From: Tricholoma matsutake | Taxonomy: Eukaryota; Basidiomycota; Agaricomycetes; Agaricales; Tricholomataceae | Assembly: GCA_026075535.2 (NCBI GenBank) | Contig: AP026538.1 | Location: 5,456,001-5,520,000, forward strand | Length of the DNA stretch: 64,000 nucleotides | Reading direction: 5' to 3' | In this document: positions 34,639 to 45,962 of the stretch, one piece after another | Layout of the letters: the number at the start of each line of letters is the position of its first letter | Numbering within the stretch: the stretch's first letter is position 1 | Translations under genes and position numbers: made by a program | The notes under the pieces: generated by a model | What the model was told of the DNA's origin: nothing | The model's database searches: none | What the model saw: the letters and a program-made list of their open reading frames with translations, nothing else

Positions 34639-35055
34639 ATTCGACGCATTGTGGCCAAAACAAGACAAAGGCTCTCTGAAGAAAAAGAGAGGAGCCTCGC
34701 CCAAGCCAAAGTGGCCATGACAAAAACCAGAGAAAGACTCTCCAAAGAAAGGGAGAGAAATCTTGCCTGAGCCAGATCAGCTGTGGCAAAAACCAGGGAG
34801 AGACTCTCCAAAGAAAGGCAGAGAAACCTTGCCCGAGCCCAATTGGCCATGGCAAAAACAAAGGAAAGGCTTTCCAAGAAGAAAGCAAAGGAGCTGAATT
34901 CAGTCCAGAAAGCCGTTGCGAAGACCAGGACCAAGGACACTCCTAAAGAAGACAGGAACCTCAAAGCAGCAAGACATGCCATTGCCAAAACCCGAGAAAA
35001 CCAGAAGAAAAGACAACTGGAGAAGGGAAAGAACAATGAATGCGACAGGACATGA
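34639..35055 (+). repeat. Tandem peptide-coding repeat (KTRERLSKE units) after protease
   Basis: At least four units of about 63-72 bp encode variants of AVAKTRERLSKERERNLARA, strongly charged and probably helical. Unit 2 reads GCC TGA GCC (stop 34768-34770), whereas unit 3 has GCC CGA GCC (34834-34836) at the same site. The frame then runs to TGA after NNECDRT (about 35055). Confidence 0.75.
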
Positions 35056-35134
35056 CAAATCGTGCAAAAGATGAAAGAACACAGGGGAGGGAAGTACTGG
35101 CAAAAGGAACATGAAAACGACACTACAAAACAGG

Positions 35135-35340
35135 CAGTACTTTACAGTCCCCCACCTGTCCTAGTGGACTCTGACTGGACTGACTGGAGTCCCCTACCAT
35201 ATGTTGCAATAGAATGGTCAACATATTTTTAATCCATCCCTAAATATCTGAGAAACACCCATGGAAATCACCACCTCCTGCCCAAGGTCCACCCCTTGCA
35301 CTGAGATTGAATTCATCCCCAGGATTTAATCACTTCTGGA
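35135..35340. mobile_element. Orphan end N of the CTTTACA family
   Basis: CAGTACTTTACAGTCCCCCACCTGTCCTAGTGGACTC matches the right end of element M read inward (from 52665). The left flank is AAAACAGG (35127-35134). No matching opposite end or second AAAACAGG was found nearby, so this is a truncated or rearranged copy. Confidence 0.7.
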
Positions 35341-35905
35341 AAGAAATTACATCCTGTTTATTCATGAAAGACCTGTAATATTATATGTCTGACTTCCATC
35401 TATTTGATGTTTGAAATCTACAGTATTAAAAGCACCCCTATAATTCATTCATTTTCAAGAAGAAATTTCATCCTACTCACTTATGAAAAAGTTGTAATAA
35501 AATATGTCTGACTTCCATCCATTTGAGGTTTGAAATCTACAGTATTAAAACCTCCCCTATAATTCATTCATTTACAAGAAGAAATTTCATCCTATTCACT
35601 TATGAAAAAGTTGTAATAAAATATGTCTGACTTCCATCCATTTGAGGTTTGAAATCTACAGTATTAAAACCTCCCCTATAATTCATTCATTTACAAGAAG
35701 AAATTTCATCCTATTCACTTATGAAAAAGTTGTAATAAAATATGTCTGACTTCCATCCATTTGAGGTTTGAAATCTACAGTATTAAAACCTCCCCTATAA
35801 TTCATTCATTTACAAGAAGAAATTTCATCCTATTCACTTATGAAAAAGTTGTAATAAAATATGTCTGAATTCCATCCATTTGAGGTTTGAAATCTACAGC
35901 ATGAA
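35340..35905. repeat. 119-bp tandem satellite, about 4.7 units
   Basis: The words AATTTCATCCTATTCACTTATG, ATATGTCTGACTTCCATCC and CAGTATTAAAACCTCCCC recur at 119-bp spacing (35463, 35582, 35701, 35820). Inner units are almost identical; the first and last are diverged. No coding sequence. Confidence 0.9.
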
Positions 35906-36130
35906 AATTCATCTCAAGTTCATCCACCATATATCCATCCATTTACATTAGATATTTCCCATTTTCTTACTTGAACAGCTGAAATCCATACCCCACCCAT
36001 CTCACAGTGCTCATTTCCTAGCTTATTGTCATTTTTGGAGAATCTTTTACATTGCCTCAAATTCATCTCAATGAATTTTCATCACATGCAACTCACTGTA
36101 TGCAAGATGTAGAGGATTTTTGTTGAGTTA

Positions 36131-38485
36131 ATGGCTCTTCTCAATTACTACAACTATTTTTGCTCCATCCTCTCAATGAATGAACTGCCCACACCCATGC
36201 AGACATATCCTCCTACCACAGCAAAAGTCATGGGGGTTTTTACTATGGATCTTACCATGTGCAATCGGTTTTTTTGGGCTGGCATCCCAGTTTGGCTTGT
36301 GAGGCCATTCTCAATGCTGTCCTCAATTCGCATGAGGGCACTTGCACCTGTCCAAACTCCAGGAGGTTTCATCCCTCTCGGCTCAGCCACTCATCCTTTG
36401 CATCCCACTATCTATTGTGGAAATGGTGATCACATTGACAAATATTGAGCAATAGCAAGACATGTCCAACATTATCTGTGGTATCAAAATCCATTTTGGT
36501 CCATCCACACCAAAACTAGTATCACTCCACTGCCATGCAAAGAGATCTCTAACCGTGAAGTATGCAGGCAGCTTTATAGCCCATGTAGGTTTCTATTGTA
36601 ATGAATAAGTATTTTGGCTTACATGGCTACAGATGCCAAAAAGAATTCTAATGTTCTCAAGATGCCACCAAGTGGGCAGAATAAATTGAAGATCTCGAAA
36701 GCCCGTTCTTACCACCACTGATTCTGAGCTGGTGAAAGGCTCTTTTGGATTTTACTCCCTGAAATCCTCCACCCGCAATGGCAGAGGGTTATATCTTTCC
36801 TGAGCCTGCTTTGTTCATTGTGGTTCAAAACAAAGAACATCAAGATGCCTATTTCTGAAGCTGGCTCAAATTTTGTACAGTTATGATCTACCAGCTCAGC
36901 ACTTACAATTCCACTGCATTGACAAGCCCTAATAGTCTTTGGTGCAACTTTCTCACCTTCAAGCTCATTAGTGAAAAGAAAGTGGGCTCTTTGAGTACAA
37001 AAAGCAGCAAAATGTGGGAGACCACACAGTGATTTATGGATGATTCTTTGATGGCAGACAGAGTTGACTTTACAGAATCAAATGGTGGTCAACTGATATG
37101 GAATGGTAGCATCATCAATTCATTGGGTGACCACAAGTGTGAAGAAATTCTTTGGGAACTGGCTGAGCTTAGCTTTAGGTTTGAGCTCCTTGCTCTTGAT
37201 GTGTGAGTCACAACCAGCACCAGCAATGATCATCAAGAACTCATCAGAGCCTGTTTTCCAGGTGGAGCATCTGCATCATTGCTGGTGGCAGACTTGGGCA
37301 CAGCCAATCATGGTCTCAGGAATGTGCATTGGGAGCCCAGATCTGTATATTTTAGTGTTTAAAGGTCCAGTCCAGTCCAGTTTTTGACTTCCAAATGGGG
37401 CAACCAGCAACCGCAACCGGTCTAGGACCAACCCAAATATTGGAGGACTGCAACCGGACCCTTTAGGACTGGTCCTAATCGGTCCATGGACTGAAAAAAG
37501 ACTGAAAAAAGACTGGTTTGGACCAGTCTTTTGTCGTGAACTTTATTATGCCAAATAACCCATATGTATCTCAACAAATATGACCATTACCTCAGATACA
37601 TTATATTCATGGATAGAGATTGTAATACTCCATAGACTGATTCAATGTTTAAGCAATTCCATCAATATTTGACTGAGATATGGCCAAAACTGAAAGGACA
37701 TGCATTCAAGTTGTGGTTTTTAGTTTGTAATTTGTAGTTTGTAGTCACACTCATTTGGGCTGTTATATGAATAAAATCACATGGTAAAGATAATTAGGTG
37801 TGTTGCTGTTACTTTTATGATGTCATATAGCTGCACAAAAAAAATTATAGCTCAGGTAATAAGCAATGCAATCAAAGTTGTTCTGATACATCAAAATACT
37901 CATACAAAAATGTTTTTGGTCATATCTCAACCAGTTCTTGACCATTTTTGATGATCCAGGGACCGAAAATGAAGTAGATATGTGTTGGGGTAAGGTCCAA
38001 CATATGTTGAGATGAAAGACCAGTCACAACTGGCTTAAACCAGTTTTTCATTGGTCCTACTATATTTTTCAAAATGAAAGACCAGCAACTGGACTGAAAA
38101 AGACTGGTCTATAAATAGACCACTGGTCCAGTCCTAATCAGTCCAGTTCAGTTCAGTTTCAGTCTTTTTTTCGGTCCTACAGACTGGACCTTTAAACACT
38201 AGTATATTTATGTGTGTTGAAGAAGGTGATGATGACATGGAAAGGAGAAGTTCCCCCAACCATTCTTGCAAAGAAAATGCAATGGACAGAATGGGAGATT
38301 GAAGACCTTGAGGGTGAGATTATTCATTTTTATGTAAAGACCTTCTATGACCATTTCGGACAAGCTCCCATTACTCCCCAATGTCTATCCCATGCTGCCT
38401 CTTTACGCCATGTTTCTTATCCTTGAGGCCTTACCATTGTCGACAACAACCCAAATACTGCTTATGACCTGACTGATATTAGGAT
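36131..38485 (+). pseudogene. Conserved Agaricomycete hypothetical gene interrupted by an hAT-like MITE
   Basis: Plus-strand pieces read KVMGVFTMDLTMCNRFFWAG, GIPVWLVRPFSML, HPTIYCGNGDHIDKY (36395-36440), then LPCKEISNREVCRQLYSPCR. After an intron comes GYIFPEPALFIVV (36790), then WNGSIINSLGDHKCEEILWE (37105-37160) and LAELSFRFELLALD. The frame meets the 849-bp insertion 37353-38201 and resumes as LKKVMMTWKGEVPP and WTEWEIEDLEGEIIHFYVKT (38290-38345). I know this order from many unannotated Agaricomycete proteins (a first block with A-G-x-P-V-W-L, later F-x-E-P and W-E-L-x-E-L-x-F-R-F), without a known role. Stops within the middle part show it is inactive even apart from the insertion. Confidence 0.65.
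37353..38201. mobile_element. hAT-like MITE J (849 bp, TSD GTATATTT)
   Basis: Ends TAGTGTTTAAAGGTCCAGTC and GACTGGACCTTTAAACACTA form an inverted pair of about 20 bp. The TSD GTATATTT is at 37345-37352 and 38202-38209. Subterminal ACTGGACC and CAACCGG words repeat. Same family as 61458-62302 and as the outer element A. No protein encoded. Confidence 0.93.
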
Positions 38486-40178
38486 TTAATGACTGTACAT
38501 ATCTCTTATTCACCCATGATGAATAACCTTGCTGATATCACTGTAGATTTTTTGTTTTGTTTGTATTTTAAAATAAACCGTTGTTCCTGTTCAGATGTCA
38601 CTAGTGGCCCAACATGCAAGCAATGCATCATTTTGAGATATAAGTGTCAAAGCATAGCAATCATCAATTTGAACCCCATGGTTTGTTTATGCAACCAACA
38701 GAAAAAATCAACATGTTTGACTTGCAATTGTGTACATTCATTGCCATGGACTACTTCTTAGTCTTCTTTACTTGGACATGAATTTCTGTTCTCTCTTCAT
38801 AGTCCCCAATTTCCTGCTCATGCTTTCTCCCTCTGACTTGCACTTGTTCGACATTGATGTTGATGGTTGGATCAGAATGGTACAAGCCTTCGTGGACTTC
38901 AATCTTTGTTGTTTCCTGAAATGATTTTATAGGTCAGCATCATGATAATTATAATGAATTTCTTCTCACCTTGTTGCCCAGTGACAATACAATGTCAGGA
39001 TTTGTCACCCCAGAAGTGTTCCCTTCATCCACACTGACTTGAGCTCTGCAGGCTGCTTTGGCTAACCAAGAATTCAGTTCTTGCACATCTTTCCCTGAGA
39101 AAAAATTCACCATTGTTGTTCGACCCATTGTGGTTGACATTGTTGCTGGCTGGTGATGGAGGGCTTGAGTTGATGGCCCCATGCTGGAATTCAGGCAATC
39201 CAGCTTAATTTTCAATAACTGACACAAATTTGTTGTCATTGTTTGGATATAGGCCCTTGCTTTCAGGTTTGGTCTCACTGTTGATGACAACTAAGTGCCT
39301 CACTGGAGGAAGAGGCGTGGAGGAGATTGCTGGCTGAAAACATCCAGAGGGCATTGTGCATTGGTAGGTGTTGGGATTTACTTCTTGACTGAACTGACAA
39401 CTTTTATCCTTGCTGTCCATGCCCTTGCAACTTATCTTCAAGATCCAGTTGCATCTTAAAACTTGTTGTATCACTGAATGAATTAATAGTGCTAACATCA
39501 TAATTTCATCCAGGGACAATCAAGGGTGCCACATAAGTAATGTGTCATTTCTTCTGCTACAGCTCTCCTTTCATAACAAAACCACTGGATGCTTCCAAGC
39601 CCACTTCTATTGCAGCTGTTGCCCTCAAAGCCAGCATCATCCCTTTGAAGCTGTACCCCTTTTCACTGCAAGCATGGGCATGGACAGGCCCATTTACATG
39701 CATGATCCGACTATCCAATTACATCCACTAACACTCCCCTGGCACTAGAACTGTGTTTAATCCTTTTCATCAGGGTGCATAGGTACACAGGTTCCATACA
39801 TCATGCAAGATCTGACCCTAAGTGGTTGGATGTCAACCATTTCTGCTGAATATCTTTGGTACATAAATTATGTCTTGTCGATGCTTAAATCACTGCTGTT
39901 CTTGCACTAGAACCTTTTCACCATGGATACAGGCAGGTTCTGTATGTTATGCAAGATCCATGCCAAGTGGTTGCATGATAATTATTCCTGCTCAATTCAT
40001 TGGGTATGTAAATGCAGGTCACAGCCACTCTCAGGTTAAAATGACCCTCATGCTAGAAGTGTTGCTGGTAACTAACTGCATGGACAATTTCCCCATCAAT
40101 GTATGGCTTATCGATGGAACATATCTCTGCTCATGCTTATAAACTGGCTTCACCTTGTTGTTCCCCATGACAAGATCA
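38486..40178. other. Unrecognised region with scattered reading frames
   Basis: Short open pieces occur on both strands (for example 38949-39290 and 39205-39519 minus, 39540-39731 plus) with possible splice signals. One plus frame near 39590-39700 is Cys/His-rich (CCPQSQHHPFEAVPLFTASM). A direct repeat pair occurs near 39780-39870 and 39900-39960 (ATGCAAGATC...AAGTGGTTG). I cannot assign a family. Confidence 0.35.
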
Positions 40179-40258
40179 ATGGCTCCAAAGTCTCACTCAG
40201 CTAAACCTGCATCTGGCTCCAAGGCGAAATCAACATCAAGCACATCTGCTACAAAAAC

Positions 40259-40600
40259 CAAGCAGGAATTGTTGAAGGGTTGTAAACCAGGTCTTGTACT
40301 TTGTCTTCCTGTGTGATGATCACTTATTGCATCTAAAAAACATAGCTGTATCTCCTAGCGCAAAGGAAAACCACAAGAAAATCAAACAGGAATTATTGAA
40401 GGGTCATAAACCAGGTCAGTACTTGTCCTCCTGCCCAACAATCACTTATTGCATCCACAAAATCATAGCTGTACCCCCCCAGCATGAAGGAAAACCACAA
40501 GATTAAGCAGGAATTGCTGAAGAACTCTAAATGAGGTCAGTACTTTGTTGTCTCTCTCACAATGATCACTTATTGCATTCAAAACATAGCTGTATCCTCC
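40259..40600 (+). repeat. Exon-plus-intron tandem repeat, about 3 units of 120-126 bp
   Basis: Units begin at AAGCAGGAATTGTTGAAG (40259), AAACAGGAATTATTGAAG (40384) and AAGCAGGAATTGCTGAAG (40504). Each contains coding part, donor GTCAGTAC-like, CACTTATTGCAT and acceptor CATAG. Introns and exons were duplicated together. Confidence 0.85.
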
Positions 40601-41528
40601 AGTACATATGATGCGCAATTGAAAAAACTGGAAGGCATGTCAATATCTATGTACCATTTGTTGCACTTATTGTTGCACTTCTTTCCTGTTTGTAGCTGAG
40701 AACAATGCCTTGCAAATGACTCTGGCTGTGAAGGAATGTGTTACAACAACAATACCATGCCCAGAAAAAGGAGTTGCCAGTAATGGATTCAACCTCCAAG
40801 AGGCCATGGGGCTTGTGGATGATGGGGAGACATACAACCTCCTTTGAGTGAGTCCTACAAGTGTGTGCACTTATTTCTTGCTCATGATTGTAGTGTGCTG
40901 TCCATGACCTATCAGCTAAAGCAGGGCTCGACTATGCAGTATTGTGGCACTGCCATCCCAAAGAACTTATCAGCAAGATTATTGGAGCCATATATGTCCT
41001 TCCCTTTTACTTTTAACTTTTTACACATCATATCTTCCTTCCTAAAAATATTATACTCTAGGCACGACAGTGTCATGGCTATTTCAAGAAGCTCCCACAT
41101 GGTTGGCCCATCGAAGAATTCCTCAAATTGAATCTCAAGAACAAATGCACGTATGCATGCAAACAAGGATATCTGGGAGATCAGACAAATCATGATAGGG
41201 AAGGGTACAATGGTGGTGAAGAAAGCAAAGGAAGTAAAGGAAGCAACAATGGGAATGATGGTGATGAGGGGGCCAGCAACAACAGCAATGATGGAGCTGG
41301 TAGCAACAATGGCAGCAACAGTGGGGGCCAGTGACGAGTCAGGCAGTGACAATGACCAGGGTGGCAACAATGACAGGGCTGGTGACTATGGTGACTATGA
41401 CAGGGCCAGTAGCTACAACAGGGCTGGTGACTATGACAGAGTTGGTGGCTATGATGGGGCTGGTGGCTACAATGGAGCCGGCAACTTTGAGGATGAGGAT
41501 ATCTCTGTAGGTGATGGCCTGGAATATT

Positions 41529-43012
41529 TAGTGTTTAAAGGTCTGGTCCATAGGACCAGAAAAAAAAACCAAAACCAAACCGAATGCAACTGAAAGCAAC
41601 TGGACCATCAGTTGTGGTTGCCCCATTTCAAGGTTGGTTGGGTTGCCAGTTGCCTCAACTTAAGGAATATTTGAAAACCATTCAAAGACTGGTTGCAATC
41701 GGTTGCAACTGGTCTTGTCATGGTATATATAAAGTACAATATATATACTAAAACATACATGTATACTAATAAAAAAGTATGAATATAAGTAATAATTATA
41801 ACTATTTATACTATTATACTTGTGTTTACATGAAGAAGGAGAAGCCTGGGGGAAATGCAGTTGTTTGGTGGGTGCTTATATACCCTGTGGCTGTGCACAG
41901 ACCATGTGGTCACATTTGTGCTTGAAAAAACAAAAGTGGCACCATTTGCCAGTTGACTCCCATGACAACAAACAAGTCCGTGGCGCACAACACCCACCAT
42001 CAATGTTCACTCATCACCCCCTGAAACATTGCCAATGAACGAACACAAAGGAGGTGGCCCAAACAATGAACTAGCATTGTTTGGGCCCTATGTTACATTT
42101 TTTTATAGTTTTTTTTCTTTCTTTACTTCCTAACTAACTAATCAAATCATTTTTCTTTGTTATTAGGTTCTTGCTGTTTGATTACAATGTTGCCCACTCA
42201 CACCCAAGCCCTATGCTACCACTGCAAGCTGCCGCTCTCAGGGTGGCAATGGGCATGTTTCTGGACCACCACAATGACCACAGCCAACACCTAGCACCCA
42301 CCCAATTCTGGACTATGACAATGCAACAATGGCAGCCAACCATGTCAGTGCAGAATGACAATACAAACAGGGGGGATGACACACAGCAAGATGATGAGGG
42401 ACGAATGGGAGGAGAGTGGATGACAATGCGATTGGGGGAACAACAGACAACAATGCAAACAGGGGAACGACAGATGACGCAAACAGGGGAATGATGGACA
42501 ACAAACACAGGAACAATGGATGATGCAAATGCAGGAATGATGGATGATGCAAATGCAGGAATGACGGATGATGCAAACACAGGAACAATGGATGACGCGA
42601 AGGGGGGAACAAATTGAGGGGGACGACTTATGAGCAGCAGTGCCCACCCTCACTACCAATGCAAGATGGTGGGACCTTTTTTTTCTTTGTTATTCTCATT
42701 TGCTCTTGCCATTAACAGACCCCTACCCCCCCTCCTCTGCCTCCTGTAGGTGGGGGAGGGGTTTTTCTGTCACATTTCATTTTTTTTACTTTCCTAGCAT
42801 CACACCGCTGTGAGCAACTGCTCGCAGGGTGTAAATATAATTACATTTATTTAGTATATAATAGAGTTTAGTTAGAATTGAAAAATAGTAGTAAAGACTG
42901 GTCAAAACCGGTCTTTTGGGGGCAAGTTTGAGTGTCAGTCTAGACTGGTTGTGGTCCCAGTTGCCCCTCTTGGGGGTCAAAAAACTGGACCAAACCAGAC
43001 CTTAAAACACTA
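41529..43012. mobile_element. hAT-like element E (1484 bp, TSD GGAATATT)
   Basis: TAGTGTTTAAAGGTCTGGTCC at the left and CCAGACCTTAAAACACTA at the right, with TSD GGAATATT at 41521-41528 and 43013-43020. The ends resemble elements A, J, K and C, but the interior is different. It has the GGCCCAAACAATG/CATTGTTTGGGCC hairpin, an intron-like stretch with CTAACTAACTAA before TTATTAG (42166), and two E-x-LL-x-GW-type cassettes (near 42222 and 42808). Tandem GGAATGATGGATGATGCAAA-type repeats occur at 42490-42600. Confidence 0.92.
42056..42086 (+). other. Inverted-repeat hairpin in element E
   Basis: GGCCCAAACAATG pairs with CATTGTTTGGGCC around a 5-base loop. The donor-like site here reads TATGTTACAT, a weak form of the GTAAGT seen in the other copies. 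Confidence 0.6.
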
Positions 43013-43020
43013 GGAATATT

Positions 43021-43260
43021 ACAAGGATGAGTAATATTTGGGGTAGGAGGATAGGTTGAGGAAAAGGATGGAAAGGCCAATTCTACTGATGACAAAGTAG
43101 CTATCCAATGAATTGTAGTCTGGATCTTAACTGGTGAATTAGTTCTTTCAAATGGATGAATTTAAATAAGTTTATATTTCAATAAATGAGTTGTAGTCAG
43201 GATCTTAACTGGTGAATTAGTAGCTGATTACCCCCTGAGAGAACTCGGATTTGCCATGCA
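43021..43260. other. 3' flank of the split gene
   Basis: Follows the TAA at 43032-43034. Contains a direct repeat (GGATCTTAACTGGTGAATTAGT at about 43122 and 43200, with AATGAATTGTAGTC/AATGAGTTGTAGTC before it). No gene. Confidence 0.5.
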
Positions 43261-44696
43261 TAAGGCTCCAACTGTTCTATCTATATAACTGTTTTACATG
43301 GTTTATACTGTATATGTTTACATATATGTATACCTCTTGTCACCAAAGTCACGTATACAGTAGTTAAATGGTATATAGATGGTTACATAGGTTAAGTAGG
43401 AGTAGTGGTCTGACACACTACTTGCTACATACTACCTACAAATGGCTTAAATATATCTAGGAAATGCTCAATAGAGTCAATACACACAAAAAATGTGACA
43501 TGTTGAGACCATGGGAATGCGACTAATGATGATCGACTCCACGATGATCATTGTTATTACATCATGACACTTGCCATAGTAAATATACTTTTAATAGGTA
43601 ATTCTTCCTTCTTTTCTTGTTCTTTTCACTACTAATAATCTCCTTTTTATTTTCTATCATAACTTGTATTCTCATGAGTCACCAGAGCTACCATGACAAC
43701 TTCCACCATCAATATAGTGAGTTTTCTTGTTTATTTCTCTTCAACTATAAATAGCCAAATGTTCTTTTCCCAGTGTTTTCAACAGCCAACAATGCATGTA
43801 ATGACCCTCTCCATCCAAATGGGATGTGAAGCTCTTGTTTGGGCATTGGAGACCATGGAGGGGTGTCGGGAGACCCGAGGAGCAGGATATCTGCTAGGTA
43901 CACCCCTTATTCCCATCTCCACCCACCCCAATTCACATCCACCCCCACATCAACCACAAACCCAGCACCCCATTGCCTGGTAACAACAGACAAAAACAAC
44001 AACAATGGGGAGGACAATGATGGCAACAGGGAGGACAATGAGGAGGACAACTACCACTAGGATGAGCCCAACAAACTGACACTGTAGAACATGACAGGAA
44101 GACAACACCCAGGAGGACCACATGGTCATGGCCACCACCACCACCACCACAGCACCCCCAACCGCTGCCACAAGCAACTGCTTGTGGGGTGGAAATGGGG
44201 AGCAATGAGGGATGGGTGACAAGGATCATGAGTTGACAACAACCACGAGGATGATGAGGACGACAGCAATCAAGACTCCAGGACCAAGGCAGAGACCAGA
44301 TGACAATGGGGACAGCAGGGACTCGGACAATGACAATGACAAATGAAGGGGACAAACCATGAATGGTGGGGGGAAACCAGCAAGGGTGAACAACTAGGAG
44401 AGGAGGGCACCACCACTGTGAGCAGATGAAGGGTGCTAACACAGGACAGGGATGATGGGGACAAGAGACATGGAAGCAACCACCTCCATGAGCAACCACT
44501 CATTGGGCAGCCTCCCCTGTGCAAAATGCAAGGTTTTTTGTTTCTATCAGTAATTACTTTTGTGGCCCCTCACTTCATGCCACGGTTAGTTAGCTCAATA
44601 AAATTCTCCAATGCTTTCATCAAATACTAATATTTTAACGGTATATACTGTTTAGACTACTGTTTATGTTTACTAAACTAAACAGTCGGAGCCTTA
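43261..44696. mobile_element. Non-autonomous transposon F (1436 bp, TSD GCCATGCA)
   Basis: Ends TAAGGCTCCAACTGTT and AACAGTCGGAGCCTTA, with TSD GCCATGCA at 43253-43260 and 44697-44704. The subterminal region has ACTGTTTA/GTATATACTG words. The interior includes an intron-like stretch (43711-43771), CA/GA-rich low-complexity DNA and two cassettes able to encode KQLLVGWKWG (44170) and EQPLIG (44488). No transposase. Confidence 0.88.
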
Positions 44697-44704
44697 GCCA
44701 TGCA

Positions 44705-45064
44705 CAGCAATGGCCTACTACCTCAAGTTAGCTGTATATGACTTGAGACCATAGTTCAGCATGTTTTCCTCAAAGTGTTTACATTCGGCTTCATAGCATC
44801 CTCCAGTGAAACTAATGTCTTCTGTAGACATGTCTACTATTGCATGATATGGTCAGGAACCAATGTTTACTATCATTGACCAAGTAGTGCAAGAAGTGCA
44901 AGATTTGACATTTAAGTGGCTCAGTGTCAACCTCTCCCTTCATGGAATTTTTTACATATGGGTGTCATATCTAATATACATATTCCAAAACCCATAGCCA
45001 TGTATGTTGAGTGTGAGCAGAGCAAGCAAAGAAAAACCTCATTTTGTGAGATCACAAACACAGC
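44705..45064. other. Spacer between elements F and L
   Basis: No convincing gene. A direct repeat of AAGTGGCTCAGTGTCAACC-type sequence has echoes near 39830 (AAGTGGTTGGATGTCAACC), which may indicate an old shared repeat. Confidence 0.4.
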
Positions 45065-45325
45065 CAAATTTGCAGTACTTTACACTCCCCCCCCAATCCG
45101 AGTGGACTCTGCTCAGACACACTCAGACACTTGGACTGTCCTAGGACTGTCTGAGTCATCTGAGTAAAGTCCTAGGACAGTCTGAGGACTGCACTCGGAC
45201 TTTGCTCAGACTTTGCTCGGACAACATCAATTGTACATTTATTTACACCTTTAAAGTACTGTCTGAGTAAAGTCCAAGTTCCAGACTTAGAGAAATTCTT
45301 ATAAGTCTCACAAAATGATGTGTGC

Positions 45326-45410
45326 ACAGCAAGAATTGAACCAACAGACTTCTGGACTAGCAATCACATGATGACCAAACATGCACACTCTACCACTTAA
45401 GCCAAGTAGT
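45326..45410 (-). repeat. tRNA-like unit, class beta, in element L
   Basis: On the minus strand TTGGCTTAAGTGGTAGAGTG (A-box-like), GTTTGGTCATCATGTGATT and GTTGGTTCAATTC (B-box). It corresponds to 24101-24185 in B and 52321-52405 in M, and points outward to the left end of L. Confidence 0.7.
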
Positions 45411-45610
45411 CATTTAAATTCACATACATTATATCTATTTATTACTGAAATGCACTGGTGGGGGCAGGTGCTGGGTTGTGGTCTCATTGTTGTTCCTCGT
45501 CTGGTGGTTTGGGGGTCATTGTGCTGCTACAGTATAGATATAACCTATAATTAATGAAAATATGTGTTAGCTTAAAGAAAACATGAGAAAAGAAAAAAAA
45601 AACTCACCTG

Positions 45611-45642
45611 GGGCCCAAACGACTGTATCATCATTTGGGCCC
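45611..45642 (-). other. Hairpin plus splice-donor-like site in element L
   Basis: GGGCCCAAATGA and TCGTTTGGGCCC (minus strand) pair, with one G-T-type pair, then CAG/GTGAGT follows at once and leads into a T-rich tract. Coding reading: GPNDDTVVWAPG. Confidence 0.65.
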
Positions 45643-45884
45643 ATTTCATGTGCAATGCGGTTGGTATCTGTCATGTGCTGGCATGGGACCTGTGGCTGTG
45701 GGGTGTTCAGGGGGTGGTGGCAGCAGTGGGATGCAGGAGGGAGGTGGTGTCATCGAGTGGTGGTGGTGGTGGTGGTTGGTGATGATCAATGATGAGCTGG
45801 CATCATCGTTGGTGATGAGGCTGTGTTGATTTGTCATCACAGCCAGGGCAGTACATAGAGAGATAAAACTACTTACCTGTAATG

Positions 45885-45962
45885 ATGCTTTAGTCTAACA
45901 GTTATATTGCTGCCTTAATTGTATTTTATCATATGACTATGAGGGTTCAATCCCTGCAGTAG
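45885..45962 (+). repeat. tRNA-like unit, class alpha, in element L
   Basis: TTTAGTCTAACAGTTATATTGC (A-box-like) and AGGGTTCAATCCC (B-box). Counterpart of 22840-22909 in B and 50858-50936 in M. Points outward to the right end of L. Confidence 0.7.

Larger units (their letters stand above)
32104..35134 (+). mobile_element. Ty3 element, 5' LTR plus gag-protease, truncated
   Basis: It starts with a 766-bp LTR (TGTTACAATT...CCCTTAACA) and is followed by Gag, zinc knuckle, protease and a repeat-rich tail. There is no polymerase or 3' LTR in the window. Sequence changes abruptly at the orphan transposon end 35135. The same LTR family is present as a solo copy at 26128-26789. Confidence 0.8.
40179..43034 (+). 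pseudogene. Conserved Agaricomycete gene with tandem-duplicated exon, cut by element E
   Basis: The first exon starts MAPKSHSAKPASGSKAKST and ends at KQELLKGCKP (40290). Then come near-identical exon-intron units: exon 40346-40414, exon 40469-40535 and the start of 40590, separated by introns 40291-40345, 40415-40468 and 40536-40589 (54-55 bp, GTCTTG/GTCAGT to CATAG). Each unit adds AVxPSxKENHKxIKQELLKxxKP. A later exon has GFNLQEAMGLVDDGETYNLL, then TGA where relatives have Arg, then VHDLSAKAGLDYAVLWH (40900-40960) and GYFKKLPHGWPIEEFLKLNL (41075-41130). A Gly/Asp/Asn/Tyr-rich tail is reached after an apparent frame change near 41330. It ends DGLEY-YKDE-TAA, with element E inserted in the Tyr codon. 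Function unknown. One splice (near 40635-40700) could not be phased. Confidence 0.6.

Noticed and set aside
32104..35134. Complete Ty3 element with two LTRs, the solo LTR at 26128 being its partner
   Set aside because: The copy at 26128 has its own TSD inside a LINE and different sequence lies between them.
43933..44524. 188-codon minus frame rich in Cys, His and Pro
   Set aside because: Complement of the low-complexity body of element F; no conserved pattern.
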